Shown here: positions 1-5,288 of the stretch, in pieces
Layout of the letters: each line of letters opens with the position of its first letter
Numbering within the stretch: position 1 is the first letter of the stretch
Assembly: GCA_929200455.1 (NCBI GenBank)
Contig: CAKMZR010000100.1
Span: 1-6,031 of the forward strand
Length of the DNA stretch: 6,031 nt
DNA from: an uncultured Alphaproteobacteria bacterium
Lineage (GTDB): Bacteria; Pseudomonadota; Alphaproteobacteria; CAKMZR01
Reading direction: 5' to 3'
Program-made: the position numbers and the translations under genes
The notes under the pieces: generated by a model
Database searches by the model: none
The model's input: only the letters and a program-made list of their open reading frames with translations
What the model was told of the DNA's origin: nothing

Positions 1-1639
1 CGGTGCACCCTCGAGCGGTGGATGAGTGGAGGTTGGACATGGTTTTGACGAAGAGATTTTTCTCAGAAAGGTGGGAGGGGGGAGCAACAGCGATGACGGA
101 AGTGCGTTTATCGACAAGGGCGATGGGGCCATGTTTGAGTTCGCCTGAGGCGTATCCTTCTGCGTGTATGTAGGAGATTTCTTTCATTTTGAGGGCGGCT
201 TCGAGAGCGATGGGGTAGCAGAAGTTGCGTCCGATATAGAGGATGGTTCGCATGGAGTGTAGTATTTCTGCGATGGGGAGATAGGGGATGTCGTTGATGA
301 CGGAGGAGGCGAGGGCGGGTAGGGATTCGAGTGCATTTCGTAGGGAGGTGATATTGTGTTGGGGGAAAGTGTTTCTTTGATTTCCAGCGACGCATGCGAT
401 GAGCAAGAGGGCGGCGAGTTGTGAGGAGAAGGCTTTTGTGGAGGCGACTCCTATTTCTGGTCCGGCTTCTGTGAGTACGGTGTGGTCTGCGATTCTGGCA
501 AGAGAGCTTGAGGGGACATTGACAAGGCCGAGGGTACGAAGTTTGTTGTTTTGAGCTTTTTTGAGGGCTTCCAGGGTATCTTTTGTTTCGCCGGACTGAC
601 TGATGGCGATGACGAGGTCGTTGGGGGAAGCGGGAGAGTCTCGGTATCGGTATTCGGAAGCGAGTTCGACCTGACAAGGGATTTGGGCGAGTGTTTCGAA
701 CCAATATTGAGCGGTGAGGGCGGCGTGGTAGGCAGAACCGCACCCTGTGATGAGGATTCTGGGTATTTTGAGCCAATTTATGGAGGCGAGGGAAGGGATG
801 AGGGGGGGAGCGGAAGTGTCTTCGGGCAGGAAGGGAGCAAGGGTTTTATGGAGGACGAGAGGTTGTTCAGCGATTTCTTTTTCCATGAAATGCTTGTAGT
901 GTCCTTTGCTGACTTGGTGGGCGGGTATGTGGTGTTTGACGAGGGGGAGTTCGAGTTTATTCCCGAGGTCGTCGAAAATGGAGAAGTCATGGGGTTGGAT
1001 GTGGGCCCATTGGCGGTCTTCGAGATAGACAATATTTTGGGTGTAGGAAGCCATACAAAGAGCATCGGAGCCGACGTAGTGATGGTGGTGTTCTGTTCCT
1101 TGTCCGATGACGAGAGGGCTTCCATGCCGAGCAGCGTAAAGTGCGGAAGGCTCGGAGAGGAAGAGGGCAACAAAGGCGTAGGAACCTTCAAGTTCTTTGA
1201 AGGCATGGATGAGGGTTTCTTTGGGAGAGAGTCCGTGTTTTGTATGCCAGAGGTCGAGGAGGAGAGTGAGGATGGCGGTATCGTTTTCGATGTGTGCGGG
1301 GAGTTGGTATTGAGAGGCGAGTTTGTCGTAATTTTCGATGATTCCGTTGTGAACGACGGCAACGGAAGAGGCGACATGGGGGTGGGCATTTTCTTGAGTG
1401 ATGGGTCCATGAGTAGCCCATCGGGTATGGCCGACAGCGGTGGTTCCGCTGAGAGGTTGAGTGTTGATGAGGTTTTTGAGGTTGAGGAGTTTTCCGACGG
1501 TCTTTCTGAGATTCCATTTTTGATTATGAACGGAGGCGATTCCCGCGGAGTCGTAGCCTCTGTACTCGAGATTTTCGAGGCAAGAGAGGACATGGTGTGT
1601 AATATTTTGGTGGCTTGTAACGCCGATAATTCCGCACAT
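1..1639 (-). CDS. glmS: Glutamine--fructose-6-phosphate aminotransferase (isomerizing), C-terminus cut by window edge
   Basis: This cytoplasmic enzyme converts fructose-6-phosphate and glutamine to glucosamine-6-phosphate, the committed step of amino-sugar synthesis. About 546 codons are visible without interruption. The family is about 605-610 residues long, so roughly 60 C-terminal residues lie beyond base 1. The start gives MCGIIGV, whose Cys2 is the N-terminal glutaminase nucleophile. It is followed by the glutaminase motifs EYRGYDSAGIA, GHTRWATHG and HNGIIENY. The two sugar-isomerase (SIS) domains show CGSAYHA, SQSGETKDTLEAL, GVASTKAF and KEISYIHAEGYASGELKHGP. The start is fixed by Cys2. 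It lies 3 bp after the glmU stop with no visible Shine-Dalgarno, so translation is probably coupled to glmU. CGSAYHA departs slightly from the usual CGTSYHA form. No glmS ribozyme is possible in the 3-bp gap. Identification is secure. Confidence 0.97.
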   Translation of the reverse strand, partial: MCGIIGVTSHQNITHHVLSCLENLEYRGYDSAGIASVHNQKWNLRKTVGKLLNLKNLINTQPLSGTTAVGHTRWATHGPITQENAHPHVASSVAVVHNGIIENYDKLASQYQLPAHIENDTAILTLLLDLWHTKHGLSPKETLIHAFKELEGSYAFVALFLSEPSALYAARHGSPLVIGQGTEHHHHYVGSDALCMASYTQNIVYLEDRQWAHIQPHDFSIFDDLGNKLELPLVKHHIPAHQVSKGHYKHFMEKEIAEQPLVLHKTLAPFLPEDTSAPPLIPSLASINWLKIPRILITGCGSAYHAALTAQYWFETLAQIPCQVELASEYRYRDSPASPNDLVIAISQSGETKDTLEALKKAQNNKLRTLGLVNVPSSSLARIADHTVLTEAGPEIGVASTKAFSSQLAALLLIACVAGNQRNTFPQHNITSLRNALESLPALASSVINDIPYLPIAEILHSMRTILYIGRNFCYPIALEAALKMKEISYIHAEGYASGELKHGPIALVDKRTSVIAVAPPSHLSEKNLFVKTMSNLHSSTARGCT

Positions 1640-1642
1640 AAT

Positions 1643-3001
1643 TTAGGAAGAGGGTTCTTTAGGTTTTCTGGGAGGTTTGAGGACTTGCCGTGCACGGGCG
1701 AAGGCGCGTTGATTATGGGGTATATCGTGGACGATAACGCTGCCGGCTGTTGCGAAGGCGTGAGCACCGATGGTGAGGGGAGAAACGAGGGTAGAGTTGG
1801 AACCGATGAAGGCGTGTTCTTTGATGGTGGTATGAAATTTTTGGTGGCCGTCATAATTGGCGACGACGGTTCCGGCTCCGATATTGACGTATTCTTCGAG
1901 GTTGGCATCGCCAATGTAGGCGAGATGAGAAGCTTTTGCGTGTGGTCCGATGCGGCTATTTTTGACTTCGACAAAGGTACCGACTTTGGCGTGGGATTCG
2001 ACAGAGGACTGAGGACGAATACGTGCGAAGGGGCCGACCTTTGCATGAGATTTGACGGTGACGCCTTCGAGGTGGGAGAAGGGTTCGACGACGGCATGTT
2101 CTTCGATGACGACTCCTTTTCCAAAGACGGTGAAGGGTCCGATGGAGGCATGTTGTTTGATGATGGTGTCGTGGTGGAGGATGACGGATTCTGGGTGAGG
2201 GAGGGAGACGCCGACGCTATTCATGAGGTGGTGCTTTTGTCGTTCTTGCCATGTTTTTTCGACCAAGGCGAGGTCTGCGCGGGTATTGATTCCGAGGAGT
2301 TCGTAGTTGTGAGGAGCGGGCAGGGCTCCGCAGGAGTATTTTTGTTCTGAAGCGATTTGTACGAGGTCTGTGAGGTAGAGTTCTTTTTGGTTGTTTTTGG
2401 GAGAGATGAGGGGGAAGGCGTGCTCGAAGAAGGGGGTGTTTATGAGGGTGATTCCGCCATTACAAAAGGGGATAAGTTTTTCTTCTGGAGAGCAATCTTT
2501 TTCTTCTCTGATGGCGAGGAGTTGGGCGTTGTGTGAGATGATTCGGCCATAATTTTGCGGAGACTGGGGATAGAATCCGATGATGCTGAGGGTATGGTTG
2601 TGATGGAGGTGGAAGTCGATGAGGGCGTCGAGGGAGGCGTGAGAGATGAGGGGGGTATCTGCGGGTAGGATGAGGAGGTGTGAGAAGGGAGAGAAGGTGT
2701 GGAGGTCGTTGAGGGTTTCCCATGCGGACATGGCGGCATGGGCAGTTCCGAGGGGTTCTTCTTGAAGTGCGGTGATGACGGAGGGGTCTGGGGGGAGGTG
2801 GGAGAAGAGGTTCCAAAAGGAGGAGATATATTTTTCTTGGAGGACGACGGCGGTGGCGGCTGCTTGCAGGGACTTGGTGGTGGCGAGGACATGTGCGATG
2901 AGGGGGAGTCCGGCAACGGATTGGAAAGGTTTTGGCGTGGAGGAGAGGAGTCGTTTTCCTTCTCCTGCGGCGAGGATGATGACGGCAAGGCGGGTGATCA
3001 T
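1643..3001 (-). CDS. glmU: Bifunctional GlcN-1-P acetyltransferase / GlcNAc-1-P uridylyltransferase
   Basis: GlmU acetylates glucosamine-1-phosphate and then transfers UMP to give UDP-GlcNAc. The protein has 452 residues, a normal length. The N-terminal pyrophosphorylase domain (about 1-235) has LAAGEGKR (10-17), PK at 23-24, PLGTAHAA (83-90), the metal-binding Asp at 115 in LPADTPLI, NYGRI (150-154), IREEKD (164-169) and Asn181. The linker is followed by a left-handed beta-helix of hexapeptide repeats. This carries GPFARIRP, VGTFVEVKN, ASHLAYIGDA with the likely catalytic His359 (the E. coli His363 equivalent), NIGAG and ANYDG. Oddities are Lys in place of the usual Thr in GxGTR, PKPFQ in place of PKVLH, and many 'HA' pairs where helix turns usually carry 'GA'. 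The start codon overlaps the upstream stop as ATGA (2998-3001) and has no Shine-Dalgarno, which indicates coupling to the DUF3108 gene. Confidence 0.97.
   Translation of the reverse strand: MITRLAVIILAAGEGKRLLSSTPKPFQSVAGLPLIAHVLATTKSLQAAATAVVLQEKYISSFWNLFSHLPPDPSVITALQEEPLGTAHAAMSAWETLNDLHTFSPFSHLLILPADTPLISHASLDALIDFHLHHNHTLSIIGFYPQSPQNYGRIISHNAQLLAIREEKDCSPEEKLIPFCNGGITLINTPFFEHAFPLISPKNNQKELYLTDLVQIASEQKYSCGALPAPHNYELLGINTRADLALVEKTWQERQKHHLMNSVGVSLPHPESVILHHDTIIKQHASIGPFTVFGKGVVIEEHAVVEPFSHLEGVTVKSHAKVGPFARIRPQSSVESHAKVGTFVEVKNSRIGPHAKASHLAYIGDANLEEYVNIGAGTVVANYDGHQKFHTTIKEHAFIGSNSTLVSPLTIGAHAFATAGSVIVHDIPHNQRAFARARQVLKPPRKPKEPSS
2998..3001 (-). promoter_or_regulatory. ATGA stop/start overlap coupling the DUF3108 gene to glmU
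   Basis: On the minus strand the TGA stop of the exported-protein gene shares two bases with the ATG of glmU. The bases just upstream of the ATG (CCCCTACCTTC) contain no purine-rich ribosome-binding site. Ribosome re-initiation after the upstream stop is therefore the likely route to GlmU synthesis. Confidence 0.75.
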
Positions 3002-3888
3002 GAAGGTAGGGGGATATCGGGTAAGAGGTTGAAGGGTTTATGGTCTGGATTGTCTTTGATGGAGTAATCGGTGAGGTGCATGATGATATTGAGTTCATTT
3101 TGGGGGAGGAAGAATTTGATGGGAACGGGGAAGACTTTGAAGATGGAAGCGATGACAATTTCTCCTTTTACGGTTTCGGTATTGCGGTCATTGTCATTGT
3201 CTTTTGAGGGAGAGGGCGTATAGGAGACGGAGCAAGATTGTGCTTTTCCTCTATATTTTGTGTAGGCACCGGGTGAGATTTGGGTAGATTTTGGGGAGGA
3301 GAGGGAGAGGCGACCGGAAGTTCCGATATCGAATATATTCCAAGCTATCTGGCATGATTTGATGAGGGAGTTTGGGAGCATCATGATGGAAGAGATGAGT
3401 GCGTTCCATGGTATAGAGTTTTGTGTATGTTTTTTGTCGAAGGATGGAGGATATTGGTCATCACTGACATTGTTGATGGGGATATATTTGTAGGAGTTGG
3501 AACCGTCTTGAGCGTAATGGATATAGCCGCCATCTTTTTTTGGGAAGATTGTTCCTTGTTCTGAGACGATGCGGTATGAGAGGAGATTTAGGGAGAGGGG
3601 TTTGATATCGGCGATGACTTCTGAGGTATAGAGTGAATTGGAGACGACGTTTCCGATGCCGGTGGTGGAGGTTAGGGAAGAGAAGAAGAGTTTGTTATTG
3701 ATATTGACGAAGGTCATATTTTGGGTGGCGATTTTGAAGCCGCTTGAGTAGATGTTGTAGGAGAGGTTGAGGGTTTGATTTTCTTTTAGGGAGAGGAAGG
3801 GGTTTGGGTGTTGTGCGGCAAGAGCGAAGGGGGGGAGGGAGGAGAAGAAGATGATGAGAGCGGGCATGAGGGATGTGATTTTGGGCAT
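2998..3888 (-). CDS. Exported DUF3108-like protein of unknown function
   Basis: This is a predicted periplasmic or envelope protein of 296 residues from the chosen start. The N-terminus MPKITSLMPALIIFF followed by PPFALAAQHP looks like a Sec signal peptide cleaved near ALA/A. An in-frame ATG at 3933 would add 15 uncharged residues (MPFSSTLTL...) before it and leave only 14 bp after the adenosyltransferase gene. I prefer 3888 for the signal peptide, but neither start has a Shine-Dalgarno. The mature part is N/S/K/I-rich. It has a beta-rich repeat-like layout, a Tyr/Gly-containing N-terminal strand (LSYNIYSSGFKIA), a mid-region IPWNALISSIM, and two cysteines (SCQIAW and QSCSVSYTP). The order resembles alphaproteobacterial DUF3108 proteins, which also have 'NAL..' then 'C...VFDG..R.DL' then a second Cys and a closing 'PV+' strand. 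The family has no established reaction. It sits in the glmU operon with an ATGA overlap, so an envelope role is a reasonable inference only. Confidence 0.7.
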   Translation of the reverse strand: MPKITSLMPALIIFFSSLPPFALAAQHPNPFLSLKENQTLNLSYNIYSSGFKIATQNMTFVNINNKLFFSSLTSTTGIGNVVSNSLYTSEVIADIKPLSLNLLSYRIVSEQGTIFPKKDGGYIHYAQDGSNSYKYIPINNVSDDQYPPSFDKKHTQNSIPWNALISSIMMLPNSLIKSCQIAWNIFDIGTSGRLSLSSPKSTQISPGAYTKYRGKAQSCSVSYTPSPSKDNDNDRNTETVKGEIVIASIFKVFPVPIKFFLPQNELNIIMHLTDYSIKDNPDHKPFNLLPDIPLPS

Positions 3889-3947
3889 GGTGAAGGGCAA
3901 CGATGGGAGGGTAAGTGTGGATGAGAAGGGCATGATTTTGGAGATTT

Positions 3948-4514
3948 TTATTGATGGAGTCCTGGTTTCCAGAGGACATCCTGATGTTCTCCGATGTTGC
4001 TTACGCGTGCGAGGACGAAGAGGAGGTCTGAGAGTCTATTGAGGTAAGAGATATTGTGGGGATTGATATTTTCGAGGGTGGAGAGGGAGATGAGGGATCG
4101 TTCTGCTTTCCGAGTGGATGTGCGTGCGAGATGGAGTGAGGCTGCGGCGATGGAGCCCCCTGGAAGGATGAAGCTTGTGAGGGGAGGTGTCATGTTATTG
4201 TAGAAATCGATGGTGTGTTCGAGCCATTCTATTTGTTGTGGTTTGAGTCGTTTTTCTGCGAAGGAGTCATTATTTTTTGGGATGGGGATGCAGAGGTCTC
4301 CCCCGACATCGAAGAGGTCATTTTGGATGCGACGGAGGGAGATGGTGATGTCGTCGGAGGTGTAGCAAGCGGCGTAGCCGATGGATGCGTTTGCATGGTC
4401 GACGTCGCCGAAAGCGTGGATTCGCGGTGAATTTTTGTCGACACGCGTTCCATCGCCGAGGGAAGTTTTTCCTTTATCTCCGCCTCGTGTATAGATTTTA
4501 TCGAGTTTGACCAA
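3948..4514 (-). CDS. PduO-type ATP:cob(I)alamin adenosyltransferase
   Basis: This enzyme transfers the adenosyl group of ATP to cob(I)alamin to make adenosylcobalamin. PduO family members are trimeric cytoplasmic proteins. At 188 residues it is full length. The N-terminal ATP-binding motif is intact (YTRGGDKGKTSLGDGTRV, residues 8-25). It is followed by GDVDHANASIG (36-46), RIQNDLFDVGGDL (62-74), FILPGGS (115-121), the arginine-rich helix ARTSTRKAER (130-139), YLNRLSDLLFVLAR (157-170) and the C-terminal DVLWKPG. The second motif normally reads DELN. Here Asp39 and Asn42 are kept but the E-L pair is H-A. Translation starts at TTG, since no ATG lies between it and an in-frame stop just upstream, and the MVKL start fits the family. 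An AAGGA lies 10 bases before it. The HIG1-type gene ends 19 bp upstream. No B12-dependent enzyme is visible nearby. Confidence 0.93.
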   Translation of the reverse strand: MVKLDKIYTRGGDKGKTSLGDGTRVDKNSPRIHAFGDVDHANASIGYAACYTSDDITISLRRIQNDLFDVGGDLCIPIPKNNDSFAEKRLKPQQIEWLEHTIDFYNNMTPPLTSFILPGGSIAAASLHLARTSTRKAERSLISLSTLENINPHNISYLNRLSDLLFVLARVSNIGEHQDVLWKPGLHQ

Positions 4515-4524
4515 TGTGTATTTT

Positions 4525-4529
4525 TCCTT
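4525..4529 (-). promoter_or_regulatory. Shine-Dalgarno (AAGGA) for the adenosyltransferase TTG start
   Basis: On the minus strand AAGGA sits 10 bases before the TTG start at 4514. It is the only recognisable ribosome-binding site on the minus-strand operon and supports the unusual TTG start. The spacing is slightly long. Confidence 0.5.
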
Positions 4530-4533
4530 AGGT

Positions 4534-4731
4534 TTAGGTAGAAGAAAGGGCGAGGGTGAGGAGGAAAAAGGCGATAACGAGGATTTGGAGATAGATTCGG
4601 TATCGCATAATTTTGTTTCCGTAGGTAGCGGAGAAGCTGCCTCCTTTGACCATGGAGACGAGTCCCAAAGCGAGGACGGCGACGAGCAAAACGAGGGTGA
4701 TGGTCATAAAGCTGAAGGCGAGGGAAGACAT
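4534..4731 (-). CDS. HIG1-type 'twin transmembrane' small membrane protein
   Basis: This 65-residue inner-membrane protein has two hydrophobic helices (about residues 5-26 and 46-63). They are joined by a short basic loop, MVKGGSFSATYGNKIMRYR. The segment NKIMRYRIYLQ contains R-x-R-x3-Q, the core of the HIG1 signature (Arg43, Arg45, Gln49), with Asn where the strict eukaryotic motif has Gln or Ile. Bacterial relatives commonly show 'SNKLMR.R...Q' after a Gly-Gly pair, as here at 30-31. In eukaryotes HIG1 proteins associate with respiratory complexes, but the bacterial role is not settled, so a respiratory function is only inferred. It is the first gene of the operon, about 40 bp downstream of a predicted promoter, and has no Shine-Dalgarno (CCAAAAAAAATCCAT precedes the ATG). 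Its position just before the cobalamin adenosyltransferase gene matches many alphaproteobacteria. Confidence 0.82.
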   Translation of the reverse strand: MSSLAFSFMTITLVLLVAVLALGLVSMVKGGSFSATYGNKIMRYRIYLQILVIAFFLLTLALSST

Positions 4732-4778
4732 ATGGATTTTTTTGGATTTTGGTGGTTTGGGGAGGGATGATTTTTTGT

Positions 4779-4807
4779 ATTTTATGTTAAGATTGTGAGA
4801 ATGGCAA
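4779..4807 (-). promoter_or_regulatory. Predicted sigma70-type promoter for the HIG1-to-glmS operon
   Basis: Reading the minus strand, TTGCCA (4807-4802) is followed after exactly 17 bases by TAAAAT (4784-4779). Each hexamer differs from the consensus TTGACA/TATAAT at one base. Transcription would begin near 4772, leaving a leader of about 40 bases before the ATG at 4731. It is the only strong promoter-like match I see in the divergent spacer and would serve all five minus-strand genes. Confidence 0.68.
4785..4793 (+). promoter_or_regulatory. Possible extended -10 promoter element for rlmH
   Basis: TGT followed by TAAGAT fits an extended -10 element (TGn plus a hexamer with two mismatches to TATAAT). 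Transcription from near 4800 would give a leader of about 54 bases to the rlmH ATG. No convincing -35 is present upstream. A GATAAT at 4831-4836 is an alternative but would leave almost no leader. This call is weak. Confidence 0.25.
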
Positions 4808-4811
4808 TCTT
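4789..4811. repeat. Inverted repeat in the divergent promoter region (operator candidate)
   Basis: AAGATTG (4789-4795) and CAATCTT (4805-4811) are perfect 7-bp inverted arms separated by 9 bases. The repeat overlaps the -35 hexamer and much of the spacer of the predicted minus-strand promoter, and the candidate -10 of rlmH. That placement suits a regulator-binding site controlling one or both directions. It is not followed by a T-run on either strand, so it does not look like an intrinsic terminator. A chance repeat cannot be excluded. Confidence 0.45.
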
Positions 4812-4841
4812 GTAGTGGTGAGGGTGACGAGATAATTGGAG

Positions 4842-4846
4842 AGGAG
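4842..4846 (+). promoter_or_regulatory. Strong Shine-Dalgarno (AGGAG) of rlmH
   Basis: AGGAG lies 7 bases before the ATG at 4854, inside the purine run GGAGAGGAGAGAG. This spacing favours the 4854 start over the in-frame TTG at 4836, which would put the site inside the coding region, and over the ATG at 4860, whose spacing would be 13 bases. Confidence 0.75.
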
Positions 4847-4853
4847 AGAGTTT

Positions 4854-5288
4854 ATGTTGATGGAGATAGTGGCGGTGACGCGAGGATTGCCGAAGGAGGA
4901 GCAAGCGTTGTTGCGTAGGTACGGTGTGCGCATGAGGGGTTGGTTGGAGGTGAGGACTGTGAGAACGGAGTCTGCGGCTTTGAAGGTTTTGGAGGAGAAG
5001 ATGAGGCGTGGTTGGCAGACGGTGATGATGGACGAGCGGGGAGAGGATATGGGGAGCAGGGAGGTTGCGGAGCGGGTTTGTCGTGCACGGGATGAGCAAG
5101 GTTTTCGAGGGATTCGTTTTGTGATTGGAGGTTCGGAGGGATTGTTGCCGAGGTGGCGTGAGGAGGTGGATTGGAGTTGGTGTTTTGGTCGGGTGACGTG
5201 GCCTCATCATTTGATGCAGGTGATGTTGGCGGAGCAGCTCTACCGAGTGAGGAGTATTATGGAGGGTCATCCGTACCATCGTGAGTGA
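4854..5288 (+). CDS. rlmH: 23S rRNA (pseudouridine-1915-N3)-methyltransferase RlmH
   Basis: RlmH is a SPOUT-class methyltransferase that uses S-adenosylmethionine to methylate N3 of pseudouridine 1915 in helix 69 of 23S rRNA, acting on assembled ribosomes. The chosen start gives 144 residues (MLMEIVAVTRG...), slightly short for the family, which usually has about 155-160. Recognisable parts are the VMMDERGEDMGSREVAERV stretch, the knot/SAM motif FVIGGSEGL, then VTWPHHLMQVMLAEQLYR and the C-terminal GHPYHRE, which ends the protein as expected. It is the only plus-strand gene here. It is strikingly G-rich and therefore rich in Arg, Gly, Glu, Val, Trp and Met. Its last 32 bases overlap, antisense, the end of the CCA-enzyme gene. 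The rsfS neighbour seen beside rlmH in many bacteria is absent, so it appears to be transcribed alone. Confidence 0.95.
   Translation: MLMEIVAVTRGLPKEEQALLRRYGVRMRGWLEVRTVRTESAALKVLEEKMRRGWQTVMMDERGEDMGSREVAERVCRARDEQGFRGIRFVIGGSEGLLPRWREEVDWSWCFGRVTWPHHLMQVMLAEQLYRVRSIMEGHPYHRE

Noticed and set aside
108..776. A 222-codon minus-strand frame rich in Arg, His and Pro
   Set aside because: It is an alternative frame of glmS with composition typical of a shadow, and the glmS frame shows the SIS-domain motifs here.
1640..1642. A glmS ribozyme or other leader RNA before glmS
   Set aside because: Only 3 bases separate the glmU stop from the glmS start, leaving no room for one.
778..2151. A 457-codon minus-strand frame crossing glmS and the glmU end
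   Set aside because: It is a shifted-frame shadow of glmS and glmU, Ser/Pro/Thr-rich, and spans two real genes.
551..2350. A 599-codon plus-strand open frame opposite glmS and glmU
   Set aside because: It is low-complexity Gly/Asp/Glu/Phe/Val-rich sequence, has no recognisable motif, and lies antisense to two secure genes. The C-rich sense codons rarely use TTA, CTA or TCA, so antisense stops are scarce by composition.
2440..3158. Ser/Pro-rich and Arg/Pro-rich minus-strand frames over glmU, plus plus-strand Gly/Glu-rich frames
   Set aside because: All overlap the GlmU pyrophosphorylase domain, which has clear motifs. None carries a recognisable domain.
4507..4770. An 87-codon Gly/Glu/Asp-rich plus-strand frame
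   Set aside because: It is antisense to the HIG1-type gene, whose hydrophobic helices and R-x-R-x3-Q motif are convincing. Its composition is that of an antisense shadow.
4789..4811. The inverted repeat read as an intrinsic terminator
   Set aside because: It lies upstream of both divergent genes, has only 7-bp AT-rich arms, and is not followed by a T-run on either strand. An operator is more plausible.
4836..4853. Starting rlmH at the TTG at 4836
   Set aside because: It would place the strong AGGAG site inside the coding region and add residues (ERREF) not expected before the RlmH N-terminus. The ATG at 4854 has the right spacing.
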